Shown here: positions 45,380 through 54,481 of the stretch, in pieces | How the letters are laid out: every line of letters begins with the position of its first letter | Numbering within the stretch: position 1 is the stretch's first letter | The notes under the pieces: model-generated | Seen by the model: the letters and a program-made list of their open reading frames with translations, nothing else | What the model was told of the DNA's origin: nothing | Database searches by the model: none | Translations under genes and position numbers: made by a program | NCBI RefSeq assembly: GCF_000377645.1 | Contig: NZ_KB898471.1 | Span: forward strand, 744,941 to 808,940 | Origin: Thiomonas sp. FB-6 | GTDB taxonomy: Bacteria; Pseudomonadota; Gammaproteobacteria; Burkholderiales; Burkholderiaceae_C | Length of the DNA: 64,000 bases | Direction: 5' to 3'

Positions 45380-46618
45380 TCAGACGCGGCGGAACACCAG
45401 CGAACCGTTGGTGCCGCCGAAGCCGAAGTTGTTCTTCAGCGCGTACTCGATGGGCATGTCGCGCGCGGTATTGGCGCAATAGTCCAGGTCGCACTCGGGG
45501 TCCGGGGTCTGCAGGTTGATGGTGGGCGGCGCGACCTGGTGGTGCAGCGCCAGCACCGTGAACAGGCTTTCCACGCCGCCGGCTCCGCCCAGCAGATGGC
45601 CGGTCATGGACTTGGTGGAGCTGACGACCAGGTCCTTCGCATGCGTGCCGAAGGCGGCCTTGATGGCATCGCTCTCGTTCTTGTCGCCCAGCGGCGTCGA
45701 GGTGCCGTGGGCGTTGAGGTACTGCACGCGCTCGGGCGCCACGCCGGCGTTGGCCAGCGCCGCCTGCATGCACTTGCGCGGGCCGTCGACGTTGGGCGCG
45801 GTCACGTGGAAGGCGTCGGCGCTCATGCCGAAGCCCACGAGTTCGGCGTAGATGCGCGCGCCGCGGCGCGTCGCCAGTTCCCAGTCCTCCAGCACCATGA
45901 CGCCGCCGCCCTCGCCCAGCACGAAGCCGTCGCGGTCCTTGTCCCAGGGCCGGCTGGCGGCGGCCGGATCGTCGTTGCGCGTGGACAGCGCGCGCGCCGA
46001 GGCGAAGCCGCCGATGCCCAGCGGACACACCGTGGCCTCGGCGCCGCCGGCAACCATGGCGTCGGCATCGCCGCTCTCGATCAGGCGCGCGGCCAGGCCG
46101 ATCGCGTGCAGGCCCGAGGTGCAGGCCGTGACCACCGACAGGTTCGGGCCGGTGAAGCCGTACTGGATCGACAGGTGCCCGGAGATCATGTTGATGATCG
46201 ACGAAGGCACGAAAAACGGGGAGATGCGGCGCGCGCCGCGATCGATGAAGTCCTGGTGGGTCTGCTCGATCATCGGCAGACCGCCGATGCCCGAGCCGAT
46301 CACCACGCCGACACGGCCCGGATCGATCCCGGCGGCGGATTCGACGCCGCTGTCGCGCACCGCCTGCATCGAGGCGGCCAGGCCGTAGTGGATGAAGGTG
46401 TCCATGTGGCGCGCCTCCTTCACCGGGATGTACTGCCCGATGTCGAAATCGCGCACCTCGCCGGCGAAACGCGCGGCGAAGGTCGAGGCGTCGAACTTGG
46501 TGATCGGGCCGATCCCGGACTTGCCGGCGATCAGGTTCTCCCAGGCCGTCTGCACCGTGTTACCCACGGGAGAGACGATTCCGAGACCGGTGATGGCGAT
46601 GCGACGGCGCAGAGTCAT
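45380..46618 (-). CDS. fabF: 3-oxoacyl-[acyl-carrier-protein] synthase II
   Basis: The 412-residue condensing enzyme elongates fatty acids, including palmitoleate. Start at MTLRRRIAITGLGIVSPVGN. Catalytic residues are Cys in VVTACTSGLHAIG near 165, His in LNAHGTSTPLGD near 305, and His in STKSMTGHLLGGAGG near 342. VFTVLALHHQVAPPTINL and ALKNNFGFGGTNGSLVF complete the fold. The acpP gene lies 152 bases upstream on the same strand, with a GC-rich hairpin between. Confidence 0.97.
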   Translation of the reverse strand: MTLRRRIAITGLGIVSPVGNTVQTAWENLIAGKSGIGPITKFDASTFAARFAGEVRDFDIGQYIPVKEARHMDTFIHYGLAASMQAVRDSGVESAAGIDPGRVGVVIGSGIGGLPMIEQTHQDFIDRGARRISPFFVPSSIINMISGHLSIQYGFTGPNLSVVTACTSGLHAIGLAARLIESGDADAMVAGGAEATVCPLGIGGFASARALSTRNDDPAAASRPWDKDRDGFVLGEGGGVMVLEDWELATRRGARIYAELVGFGMSADAFHVTAPNVDGPRKCMQAALANAGVAPERVQYLNAHGTSTPLGDKNESDAIKAAFGTHAKDLVVSSTKSMTGHLLGGAGGVESLFTVLALHHQVAPPTINLQTPDPECDLDYCANTARDMPIEYALKNNFGFGGTNGSLVFRRV

Positions 46619-46741
46619 GGCAAGCAACCAGGTGATACGGGAAATCCAGCGGAACTATAAGGGAAAACAAGGGGACCGCGACGCACGAAGTCGTCACGTC
46701 GCGGTGGCCGGGCCCCACGGGCGACCGGCATGCCCCGCCAT

Positions 46742-46770
46742 GCCCGCCGGCGAAACGCCGGCGCGGGGCT
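46742..46770 (-). terminator. Hairpin between acpP and fabF
   Basis: CGCCGGCG (46745-46752) pairs with CGCCGGCG (46756-46763) around AAA, extended by flanking GC pairs. It starts at the acpP stop. There is no T-run. It may protect the abundant acpP mRNA or reduce read-through into fabF. Confidence 0.5.
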
Positions 46771-47010
46771 TCAGCCCTTGTGGTGCTGCTTGGCGTAGTC
46801 GACCGCCAGTTGCACGGTGGTGATCTTCTCGGCGTCCTCGTCGGGGATCTCGATTCCGAACTCGTCCTCCAGCGCCATCACCAGCTCGACGGTGTCCAGC
46901 GAGTCGGCGCCGAGATCATTGACGAAGGACTTCTCGTTCGTGACCTGGTCCTCGGCCACGCCGAGCTGCTCGGCAATGATTTTCTTGACGCGTTGTTCGA
47001 TATCACTCAT
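46771..47010 (-). CDS. acpP: Acyl carrier protein
   Basis: The 79-residue acidic protein has the invariant pantetheine site [20 protein letters not shown], with Ser37 as the attachment point. The start [17 protein letters not shown] matches the family. It carries growing acyl chains for FabD, FabG, FabH and FabF, all encoded beside it; its modifying enzyme AcpS is encoded downstream in the same series. Confidence 0.98.
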   Translation of the reverse strand: MSDIEQRVKKIIAEQLGVAEDQVTNEKSFVNDLGADSLDTVELVMALEDEFGIEIPDEDAEKITTVQLAVDYAKQHHKG

Positions 47011-47084
47011 GTAAATCTCCAGAAAAAAGGCTTTCGAATTCTATCCACCCGGGAAGCGCTCGCCACCGGGAAATCAGCACATGC

Positions 47085-47834
47085 TCAACACATGTACATG
47101 CCGCCGTTGACGTGCAGCTCGCAGCCAGTCACGTAGGAAGCCTGCGGACTCACCAGGAAGCCTACCGCATGCGCGATGTCCTGCGGCTGCCCCAGGCGTC
47201 CCAGGGGAATTCGCCCCAGCAGCGCCTTCGTGGTCTGCTCGTCCAGCGCGCGGGTCATGTCGGTGTCGATGAAACCGGGGGCCACGCAGTTGACGGTGAT
47301 GTTGCGGCTGCCCAGTTCCTGCGCCAGCGCCCGCGTCATGCCGGCCACGCCGGCCTTGGCGGCGGCGTAGTTGGCCTGGCCGGGGTTTCCGCTGGCACCC
47401 ACCACCGAGGTGATGTTGACGATGCGCCCGCTGCGCTGCTTCATCATCGGACGGATCACGGCGCGGCACAAGCGGAAAACCGAGCTCAGGTTGGTGTCGA
47501 TCACCGCCGCCCAGTCCTCGTCGCGCATGCGCAGCGCCAGCGTGTCGCGGGTGATGCCGGCGTTGTTGACCAGCACCTGCAGGCCGCCGCGCTGCTTCAC
47601 GATGCGGTCGACCAGCGCCTCGGCGGCCGCGCCGTCGTTGACGTCGAGCACCACGCCCTCGCCGCCGCTGCCCAGAGCTTCCTGGATGCGCGCCGCGCCG
47701 GCTTCGCTGGTGGCGGTGCCCACCACCCAGGCCCCCATGTGCTGCAGCTGCGCGGCGATGGCCTGGCCGATGCCGCGGGTAGCTCCGGTGACCAGCGCGG
47801 TCTGCCCGGCCAGCGGCGCTTCGGATGCGTTCAT
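47085..47834 (-). CDS. fabG: 3-oxoacyl-[acyl-carrier-protein] reductase
   Basis: The 249-residue SDR enzyme reduces 3-oxoacyl-ACP with NADPH. Motifs: LVTGATRGIGQAIA near residue 13, NNAGITRDTLALRM near residue 89, NITSVVGASGNPGQANYAAAKAGV near residue 138 (Ser, Tyr, Lys), and the C-terminal GMYM box typical of FabG. It overlaps fabD by four bases and precedes acpP by 74. Confidence 0.97.
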   Translation of the reverse strand: MNASEAPLAGQTALVTGATRGIGQAIAAQLQHMGAWVVGTATSEAGAARIQEALGSGGEGVVLDVNDGAAAEALVDRIVKQRGGLQVLVNNAGITRDTLALRMRDEDWAAVIDTNLSSVFRLCRAVIRPMMKQRSGRIVNITSVVGASGNPGQANYAAAKAGVAGMTRALAQELGSRNITVNCVAPGFIDTDMTRALDEQTTKALLGRIPLGRLGQPQDIAHAVGFLVSPQASYVTGCELHVNGGMYMC

Positions 47835-48769
47835 TGCAAGCTCCCCTTGATGGTGTGCGCGCTGTCGAGATCGACCAGCGCGTGGCTGAGCAGGACGGGA
47901 TCGATGCGCCGGGTAAGCCCGGCGAGCACCTTGCCCGGCCCGCATTCGACGATGTCCGCGCAGCCGGCGTCGCGCAGCGCCTGCACGCACTCGACCCAGC
48001 GAACGGCGCCGGCGGCCTGCGCCGCCAGCGTGGCGCGGATGCCCGCCGCATCGGCATGCCGGGCCACGTCCACGTTGTGAATGACCGGCACGCGCGGAGC
48101 CTGCACCGGTACTTTCTCCAGGTATTCGGCCAGGCGCGCCGCTGCGGGCGCCAGCAGGCTGCTGTGGAAGGGCGCCGACACCGGCAGCGGCAGCGCGCGC
48201 TTGGCGCCGCGCTCCTTGAGCATCGCGCAGGCGCGCTCGACGGCCGCCTTGGTGCCGGCGATCACCACCTGCCCGGGGGCGTTGAAATTCACCGCCTCGA
48301 CCGCCTCGCCGGCCGCCGCGGCCGCCTGCGCGCAGGTCTCGCGCACCGCGGCGTCGTCCAGGCCGAGCACCGCGGCCATGCCGCCTGCCCCCACGGGAAC
48401 GGCTTCCTGCATGGCCTGGGCGCGAAAACGCACCAGGGGCAGCGCGTCGGTGAACTCGATCGCCCCGGCGGCCACCAGCGCGGTGTACTCGCCCAGGCTG
48501 TGGCCGGCCATCACGGCGGGCATCGGGCCGCCCTCGGCCAGCCACAGGCGCCACAGCGCGATGCCCGCGGCCAGCATCGCCGGCTGGGTGTTGGCCGTCA
48601 GATTCAGTTCCTCGGCCGGGCCCTGGCGCATCAGCGCGCCCAGGTCCTGGCCCAGCGCCGCGGAGGCTTCGCGCAGGGTCTCGCGCACCGCCGGGTGATC
48701 GGCCACGGCATCGAGCATGCCCACCGATTGCGAACCCTGGCCGGGAAACACGAAGGCGAACGGTTTCAT
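47831..48769 (-). CDS. fabD: Malonyl-CoA:acyl carrier protein transacylase
   Basis: The 312-residue enzyme loads malonate onto ACP. The start FAFVFPGQGSQSVGML is diagnostic, the nucleophile Ser is in VMAGHSLGEYTALVAAG near residue 90, and the histidine is in LPVSAPFHSSLLAPA near residue 198. It lies between fabH and fabG as in most Proteobacteria. Confidence 0.97.
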   Translation of the reverse strand: MKPFAFVFPGQGSQSVGMLDAVADHPAVRETLREASAALGQDLGALMRQGPAEELNLTANTQPAMLAAGIALWRLWLAEGGPMPAVMAGHSLGEYTALVAAGAIEFTDALPLVRFRAQAMQEAVPVGAGGMAAVLGLDDAAVRETCAQAAAAAGEAVEAVNFNAPGQVVIAGTKAAVERACAMLKERGAKRALPLPVSAPFHSSLLAPAAARLAEYLEKVPVQAPRVPVIHNVDVARHADAAGIRATLAAQAAGAVRWVECVQALRDAGCADIVECGPGKVLAGLTRRIDPVLLSHALVDLDSAHTIKGSLQ

Positions 48770-48855
48770 CTAGAGGTTTCCTCCCCATCAAGGTCCCGGC
48801 GTCGCCGGGGCGTGCGGCGCCCGCGCGGTGCGCGGTGCCCGCACGCGGGTTGTCG

Positions 48856-49833
48856 TCAGAACTCGAGCAGCGCGGCGCCCCAGGTCAGTCCGCCGCCCAC
48901 GGCTTCGAGCAACAGGGTCTGGCCGCGGCGCACCTGCCCGGCGCGCACGGCCGTGTCCAGCGCCAGCGGAATCGACGCCGCCGAGGTATTGCCGTGCCAG
49001 GCCACCGTCTGCACCACGCGCTCGGCGGCAATGCCGAGCTTTTTCGCGGTGTGCAGCATGATGCGGATGTTGGCCTGGTGCGGCACCATCCAGTCCACGT
49101 CCGCGGCCGTGCGCCCCGCCTTGTCCAGCACTTCGCGGGCCACGCCCTCGAGCACGTGCACGGCCTGCTTGAACACGGCCTGGCCGTCCATGTGCAGGAA
49201 GGGCCGGCCGCTGACCTTGCCGCCCTCGATGCGCCCGGGCGTGCACAGGATCGAAGCCTGGCGGCCGTCGCCGTGCAGGGCGCTGGACAGCACCCCGCCG
49301 CGCTCGCCCGGCCCCAGGACCACCGCGCCGGCTCCGTCGCCGAACAGCACGCAGGTCGCGCGGTCGCTGAAATCCAGGATCTGCGAGAACACCTCGGTGC
49401 CGATGACCAGCGCATGGCGCACGCTGCCGGAGCGCACGAACTGGTCGGCCACGCTGAGGGCGTAGATGAAGCCCGCGCACACCGCCTGCACGTCGAACAC
49501 GGCGCCGCCCGGGCAACCCAGGCGGCCCTGGATCAGGGCCGCGTTGGACGGGAAGATCATGTCCGGCGTGGATGTGGCCACGATGATCAGGTCGATGTCC
49601 TGCGCCTGCAGCCCGGCGTCCTGCAGGGCGCGCCGGGCCGCGTGCTCGCCCAGATCGACGCTGCCCACGCCCGGCCCGGCGAAATGCCGCTGGCGGATTC
49701 CGGTGCGCTCGACGATCCAGGCGTCGCTGGTCTCGATGCCATCGCGCGCCAGGCGCGCGGCGAGATCGTCGTTGCTGACCGTCTCCGGCGGCAGGTAGCT
49801 GCCGGTGCCGAGAATGCGGGAATGGATCGACAT
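48856..49833 (-). CDS. fabH: 3-oxoacyl-[acyl-carrier-protein] synthase III
   Basis: The 325-residue enzyme starts fatty acid synthesis from acetyl-CoA and malonyl-ACP. It begins [20 protein letters not shown]. The catalytic triad is Cys in [12 protein letters not shown] near residue 116, His in [10 protein letters not shown] near residue 252, and Asn in [12 protein letters not shown] near residue 282. It follows plsX by 80 bases. Confidence 0.97.
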   Translation of the reverse strand: MSIHSRILGTGSYLPPETVSNDDLAARLARDGIETSDAWIVERTGIRQRHFAGPGVGSVDLGEHAARRALQDAGLQAQDIDLIIVATSTPDMIFPSNAALIQGRLGCPGGAVFDVQAVCAGFIYALSVADQFVRSGSVRHALVIGTEVFSQILDFSDRATCVLFGDGAGAVVLGPGERGGVLSSALHGDGRQASILCTPGRIEGGKVSGRPFLHMDGQAVFKQAVHVLEGVAREVLDKAGRTAADVDWMVPHQANIRIMLHTAKKLGIAAERVVQTVAWHGNTSAASIPLALDTAVRAGQVRRGQTLLLEAVGGGLTWGAALLEF

Positions 49834-49913
49834 GGAAATCGCGGTCCGGTTGAGGGATACGAGGGAATCGGAACGAGGCGTCGCGCCGGCTCGCTCAGCC
49901 CGGCGCCCGGGGG

Positions 49914-50975
49914 TCAGCTCATGTCCGCCGGGCCCGCGTTGGCCGCCGCCGTCGCGCCACGGTGCAGTTCGGCCAGGATGCGCTCGATCTCCTGCACCAC
50001 CCCCCCCTGCGCGGCTTCGTAGGCACGCTCCAGCGCATGGGCGAAACTGACCGCGTCGGCCGATCCGTGGCTCTTGAACACCAGGCCACGCAGGCCCAGC
50101 AGCGCCGCGCCGTTGTAGCGCCGCGGATCCACGCGGCCGCGAAAGCGATGCAGCAGCGGCAGCACCGCCAGCGCCAGCAGGCGCGTGCCCAGGTTGCGCG
50201 TGAATTCCTGGCGCATCATGCCCATCAGCATGCGCGCCACGCCCTCGGTGGCCTTCAGCGCCACGTTGCCGACGAATCCGTCGCAGACCACGATGTCCAC
50301 GCCGCCCTTGAAGATGTCGTCGCCCTCGACGTTGCCGAGGAAGTTCAGACGGCCTTCGGCGTGCGCCTGGCGCAGCAGTTCGCCGGCGCGCTTGATCATC
50401 TCGCTGCCCTTGATCACTTCCTCGCCCACGTTGAGCAGGCCGACCCGGGGATTCGGGTGCCCGCCGGCCGCGACGAAGGCCGTGCCCATGACGGCGAACT
50501 GCAGCAGATGCTCGGCCTCGCAATCGACGTTGGCGCCCAGGTCGAGCACCAGGGTGGACGCGCCTGCCGCGTTGGGAAGGTAGGTGGCGATGGCCGGGCG
50601 TTCGATGCCGGGAAGGGTCTTCAGCACGTAGCGCGCCACGGCCATCAGCGCGCCGGTGTTGCCGGCGGACACGCAGGCCTGCGCGGTGCCGTCCTTCACC
50701 AGTTCGATGGCGCGGCGCATCGACGAATCCTTCTTGCGACGCAGGGCGACCTCGACCGGGTCGTCCATCGTGATCACCTCGGAGGCCGCGACCACGCTGG
50801 CCCGTTCGTGCCCGAACAGCCCGTGCTTGCGCAAGCCTTCCTGCATGGCCTCGGGCTGGCCGACCAGCAGCACCCGCACCTGCGGGTGGCGATCCAGCAG
50901 CGCGCGGCAGGCAGGCAGGGTCTCGCCGGGACCATGGTCCCCGCCCATCACGTCAACGGCCAGGCAGGCGTTCAT
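49914..50975 (-). CDS. plsX: Phosphate acyltransferase PlsX
   Basis: The 353-residue enzyme makes acyl-phosphate from acyl-ACP for phospholipid synthesis. Typical blocks: [22 protein letters not shown] at the start, [34 protein letters not shown] near residue 85, [24 protein letters not shown] near residue 148, and [19 protein letters not shown] near residue 232. The ATG at 50975 was chosen over an upstream in-frame one on family length. The rpmF-plsX-fabHDG order is the classical one. Confidence 0.97.
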   Translation of the reverse strand: MNACLAVDVMGGDHGPGETLPACRALLDRHPQVRVLLVGQPEAMQEGLRKHGLFGHERASVVAASEVITMDDPVEVALRRKKDSSMRRAIELVKDGTAQACVSAGNTGALMAVARYVLKTLPGIERPAIATYLPNAAGASTLVLDLGANVDCEAEHLLQFAVMGTAFVAAGGHPNPRVGLLNVGEEVIKGSEMIKRAGELLRQAHAEGRLNFLGNVEGDDIFKGGVDIVVCDGFVGNVALKATEGVARMLMGMMRQEFTRNLGTRLLALAVLPLLHRFRGRVDPRRYNGAALLGLRGLVFKSHGSADAVSFAHALERAYEAAQGGVVQEIERILAELHRGATAAANAGPADMS

Positions 50976-51090
50976 GAGCTTGCGCTCCCCGCCGGGGCAT
51001 GCACGCCCTCGGGGCGTCCAGCCTCGCACGGCGCCGGCAGCCGCTCATGCGCCATGCGCGCCACGCAGCGGCGCGCCCGCGAACGACGCT

Positions 51091-51273
51091 TCACTCTTCG
51101 GTTTTGGTCTTCAGGACCTTGCGCCCGCGGTAGAAACCGCTCGGGCTGATGTGGTGGCGCAGGTGGACCTCGCCGGTGGTCGGCTCGAGAGCCACCGGCG
51201 GCTGGTCCAGATGCTGGTGCGAGCGATGCATGCCGCGCTTGGACGGCGACTTCTTGTTTTGCTGAACGGCCAT
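51091..51273 (-). CDS. rpmF: 50S ribosomal protein L32
   Basis: The 60-residue basic protein starts [20 protein letters not shown], the L32 signature, and ends with [15 protein letters not shown]. The cysteine pair of zinc-binding L32 forms is absent. It follows yceD by 82 bases and precedes plsX, coupling ribosome and lipid synthesis as in other Proteobacteria. Confidence 0.97.
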   Translation of the reverse strand: MAVQQNKKSPSKRGMHRSHQHLDQPPVALEPTTGEVHLRHHISPSGFYRGRKVLKTKTEE

Positions 51274-51355
51274 GGCCAAACCCCTGGGGAAAAATCGCGT
51301 GATTGTACACCGCGCCGCCTGCCTGCCCCGTCATGGGCTCAGGCATCGACCCGGA

Positions 51356-51919
51356 TCAGTTGGGCTTGCGCAGCCCCGCCAGCACCGCGAACGGCGACAC
51401 CGGCACATCCTTCTCCGCCTGCACCTCCCCTGCCTGCACGGGCAGCGCCTGCGGGCAGCTTTCGTGCATCGGCACCAGCGGCAAGGCCAGGATCAGCTGG
51501 TCCTCGACCAGCTCGACCAGGTCCACCGGGTGGCGGGCGCAGAAAGCCTCCTCGTCGGACTCCAGCTCCTCGGCACCGAGTTGCGGCTCCTGGTCGACCA
51601 GGAGCAACACGACGGTATCGTCGACATGATGCCAGGAAGTCTGCAGGCAGCGCTGGCACAGCATCGGCAAGTCGCCCTCGACCCGCAGGCGCACCAGCTG
51701 CTGCGCCTGGCCCGAGGCGTCGTCGCGCACCCAGCCCTGCAGTTCCCAGCGCACCCGCATCTCCGCCAGGGCGGCCGCCTCGGCGTGCAGCGAGGCGCCC
51801 AGGCGAGCCAAGGCGGCTACCGCCACGCTACCCCGCAACTCGCGCCCGCGTTGCGCGAAATCCTTCAGGTTCAGGCGCCGCGGCAGTTCCGCGTCGGACG
51901 GCGGTACCGGCGTATTCAT
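51356..51919 (-). CDS. yceD: YceD/DUF177 family protein
   Basis: The 187-residue protein matches DUF177: VRVEGDLPMLCQRCLQTSWHHVDDTVVLLLVDQE near residue 80, with the CQRC pair, and DEEAFCARHPVDLVELVEDQLILALPLVPMH near 122, ending in a short SPFAVLAGLRKPN block shared by the family. Related proteins (plant DCL, E. coli YceD) have been linked to 23S rRNA accumulation. It heads the rpmF-plsX-fab run. It is divergent from the YeeE/YedE pair. Confidence 0.9.
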   Translation of the reverse strand: MNTPVPPSDAELPRRLNLKDFAQRGRELRGSVAVAALARLGASLHAEAAALAEMRVRWELQGWVRDDASGQAQQLVRLRVEGDLPMLCQRCLQTSWHHVDDTVVLLLVDQEPQLGAEELESDEEAFCARHPVDLVELVEDQLILALPLVPMHESCPQALPVQAGEVQAEKDVPVSPFAVLAGLRKPN

Positions 51920-52117
51920 GCAAGAGAGTGTATCCCGGCATGGCGGATGCGCGCACAAAGATACCCGGGCGAGTACGATGAAAGCCTCGCCGCCGGCGCG
52001 GGCGCCTCGCCCGGGCCCGCCGGCCGCGCCCCGGCTTGCCGGAGCGCGGCCTACACTCGCGGGTTGCGTCAGGATCGCGCGTCGGCATTCCCGTCTTTCG
52101 AAGCATCGAGCATCGCC

Positions 52118-52594
52118 ATGCAGACCTTGGCACAACTCTTTCCAACCGGCTGGGTTCATTTCCTGGGCGGCGGCGTGGTCATCGGACTCGGCGTGAGCCT
52201 GTTGTTCGCACTCACCGGATTCATCGGCGGCGTCAGCACGGCTTACAGCGCCGTATGGTCCTGGTTCAGCAAATGGCCACATTTCCAGAGCCCCCGCCTG
52301 GTGGGAACCAGGAACTGGCGCATGTTCTATGGCGCCGGAATGATCCTGGGCGGCCTCGCCTACCTGCTGACCGGCATGCACGGGCATCCCTTCGTGACCG
52401 CCGTGCCACGCTGGCAACTGGCGCTGGGCGGCGTGTTCGCCGGCTTCGGCGCGCGCATGGGCGGGGGCTGCACCTCGGGCCACGGCATCTGCGGGCTGGG
52501 CTCGCTGCAGTGGCAGTCGCTGGTGGCGGTGTGCGTATTCCTGGCCACCGCCATCCTCACCGCGCACGGGGTGCGCGCGGCGGGCGGATTCTGA
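52118..52594 (+). CDS. YeeE/YedE-type membrane protein, first half
   Basis: The 158-residue protein has four likely helices and the family motif FGARMGGGCTSGHGICGLGS near residue 110, whose cysteines define the sulfur-transport YeeE/YedE group. WSWFSKWPHFQSPRLVGTRNWRMFYGAGM forms the first loop. In relatives a YeeE protein imports thiosulfate through the conserved cysteines. This half and the next gene together correspond to a full-length transporter, so they probably assemble as a pair. The upstream 198-base gap is shared with yceD. Confidence 0.88.
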   Translation: MQTLAQLFPTGWVHFLGGGVVIGLGVSLLFALTGFIGGVSTAYSAVWSWFSKWPHFQSPRLVGTRNWRMFYGAGMILGGLAYLLTGMHGHPFVTAVPRWQLALGGVFAGFGARMGGGCTSGHGICGLGSLQWQSLVAVCVFLATAILTAHGVRAAGGF

Positions 52595-52610
52595 ACCCGG
52601 GAGCGCGATC

Positions 52611-53036
52611 ATGAAACATGTACGCACCGCCCCGGTGATGGTGTCGGCGCTGCTCGCCGGAGTGCTGTTCGGCTTCGGGCTGGCCTGGTCGACGATGGTC
52701 CGCCCCGAGGCGATCCTGAGTTTCCTGCTGCTGCACGACATGGGGCTGCTGCTGGTCATGGGCGGCGCCGCGGGCACCGTGATGCTGGCGTATCGCCTGT
52801 TGCCGCGGTGGTTCGCGCAGCCGCTGTTCGGCCTCGGCTGGGCCAGGCATCCCTCGCCCTTCAACCGGCGCATCGTCGCCGGCGCCGCGCTGTTCGGCGT
52901 GGGCTGGGGCCTCAGCGGAGTCTGTCCCGGGCCGGCGCTGGCCGGGCTGGGCGTGGGCAACTGGCCCCTGTTGTGGGTGGTCGGCGGGATCCTGCTGGGC
53001 GCCTGGATCGAAGGCCGCTTTTTCGAGAAGGACTGA
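52611..53036 (+). CDS. YeeE/YedE-type membrane protein, second half
   Basis: The 141-residue protein has four hydrophobic segments and the second family motif GVGWGLSGVCPGPALAGLG near residue 103, with one conserved cysteine. It begins MKHVRTAPVMVSALLAGVLFGFGLAWSTM. It follows its partner by 16 bases and its stop overlaps the maf start. Together the pair is likely to move a sulfur compound; the secreted double-rhodanese at 7.6 kb may belong to the same physiology. Confidence 0.87.
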   Translation: MKHVRTAPVMVSALLAGVLFGFGLAWSTMVRPEAILSFLLLHDMGLLLVMGGAAGTVMLAYRLLPRWFAQPLFGLGWARHPSPFNRRIVAGAALFGVGWGLSGVCPGPALAGLGVGNWPLLWVVGGILLGAWIEGRFFEKD

Positions 53037-53665
53037 TGCAGTCGAATCCCTCCAAGCCGCAAGCGCGGGCCGCCCGGCCGCCGCTGATCCTGGCATCCAC
53101 CTCGGCCTACCGGCGCGAACTGCTGCAACGCCTGCGCCAGCCCTTCGCCGTGCAGGCGCCCGGCGTCGACGAGGCGCGCCGTCCCGGCGAGGCGCCGCGC
53201 GAACTGGCGCTGCGCCTGGCCCGTGAGAAGGCGCTGGCCGTGGCCTCGGCGGCGGGGCCCGCCTGGGTGATCGGCTCCGACCAGGTGTGTGCCTGCGACG
53301 GGGAGATCCTGGGCAAGCCCGGGGGTTTCGACGCCGCGCTGCGCCAGCTGCAGCACCTGCGCGGGCGCGAGGCCGTGTTCCACACCGCGGTGGCGCTGGT
53401 GGATCCGCAAGGAAGCGTGCAGACGCGCGAGGTGCCGACGACCGTGCGCACGCGCGTGCTGGACGACGCGCGCCTGCGCACCTACCTTCTGGCCGAGCAG
53501 CCCTACGACTGCGCCGGCAGCGCCAAATCCGAGGGTCTGGGCATCGCCCTGCTGCAAAGCGTGCGCAGCGAGGACCCGACCGCGCTGGTCGGCCTGCCGT
53601 TGATCGCGCTGTGCGACATGCTGGCGCAGGCGGGCTTCGATCTGCTGGCGGACGGCCAGGCATGA
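53036..53665 (+). CDS. maf: Maf-family nucleotide pyrophosphatase
   Basis: The 209-residue protein has LILASTSAYRRELLQRL near residue 18 (phosphate loop), VIGSDQVCACDGEILGKPG near residue 80, and YDCAGSAKSEGLGIALLQS near residue 158. These are features of the Maf family that hydrolyse noncanonical nucleoside triphosphates; SxYRRELL and SDQV suit the YceF (m7GTP) branch. Its start overlaps the previous stop by one base, and its stop overlaps the next start by four (ATGA). Confidence 0.92.
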   Translation: MQSNPSKPQARAARPPLILASTSAYRRELLQRLRQPFAVQAPGVDEARRPGEAPRELALRLAREKALAVASAAGPAWVIGSDQVCACDGEILGKPGGFDAALRQLQHLRGREAVFHTAVALVDPQGSVQTREVPTTVRTRVLDDARLRTYLLAEQPYDCAGSAKSEGLGIALLQSVRSEDPTALVGLPLIALCDMLAQAGFDLLADGQA

Positions 53666-54441
53666 ATCCGCCCGACGCGCGCGCCGCGGCGGCCCTGTCG
53701 CGCGGGCGCCTGCTGCTGGTGCCCACGCCGCTGGCCGACGTGAGCGCCACGCCGCTGCAGCAGGTGCTTCCGCTGGGTACGCTGCAAGCCGCGGCGCAAC
53801 TGCAGTACTGGATGGTCGAGAACGCGAAGACCGCGCGCGCCTTCCTGGGCGCGGTGCATGCGGTCTGCCCGCTGCGTCTGCCCTTGCAGCAGCAGCAATT
53901 CGCCGTGCTGCCCAAGCACCAGGACCTGGACGCCGCCGCGGCGCGTGCCTTGCTGGCCCCCGCCTTGCAGGGGCACGACATGGGCCTGGTGTCGGAGGCC
54001 GGCGCCCCCTGCGTGGCCGACCCGGGCGCGGCGGTGGTCGCGCAGGCCCACGAGCTCGGCCTGCAGGTGCTGCCCCTGGTCGGCCCGAGCAGCCTGTTGC
54101 TGGCCCTGATGGCCGCAGGGCTGGACGGCCAGTGCTTCGCCTTCCACGGCTACCTGCCGGTGGCCGACGAGGCACGGCGCAAGGCGCTGCTGGCGCTGGA
54201 GCGCGACAGCGCGCAACGCCGGCAGACCCAGATGTTCATCGAGACCCCCTACCGCAACGCCGCGCTGCTGCATGCGCTGGCCCATGGGCTGCGCCCCGAC
54301 ACGCGCGTGAGCGTGGCCTGCGAGCTCACCGCGCCGCAGGGCTTCGTGCGCACCCGCAGCGCCGCGCAATGGCGTGACGAGCTGCATCTGCTGCCGGCGC
54401 GCGCGCCGGCCCTGTTCTCGCTGCTCGCGGCGCGGCCCTGA
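53662..54441 (+). CDS. RsmI-like SAM-dependent methyltransferase (tetrapyrrole methylase fold)
   Basis: The 259-residue protein is shaped like the RsmI family: LLLVPTPLADVSATPLQQVL near residue 16, GLVSEAGAPCVADPGAAVVAQAHELGLQVLPLVGPSSLLLALMAAGLDGQCFAFHGYLP near residues 110-170, and FIETPYRNAALLHAL near residue 193. True RsmI methylates C1402 of 16S rRNA. The first block here reads PTPLADV rather than the usual TPIGNLxD, so this is probably the Burkholderiales paralogue with an unknown target. Confidence 0.85.
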   Translation: MNPPDARAAAALSRGRLLLVPTPLADVSATPLQQVLPLGTLQAAAQLQYWMVENAKTARAFLGAVHAVCPLRLPLQQQQFAVLPKHQDLDAAAARALLAPALQGHDMGLVSEAGAPCVADPGAAVVAQAHELGLQVLPLVGPSSLLLALMAAGLDGQCFAFHGYLPVADEARRKALLALERDSAQRRQTQMFIETPYRNAALLHALAHGLRPDTRVSVACELTAPQGFVRTRSAAQWRDELHLLPARAPALFSLLAARP

Positions 54442-54481
54442 GGCCCTCGGGCCCTCGGGCCCGGCGCCGGCGGCGCCCCGC

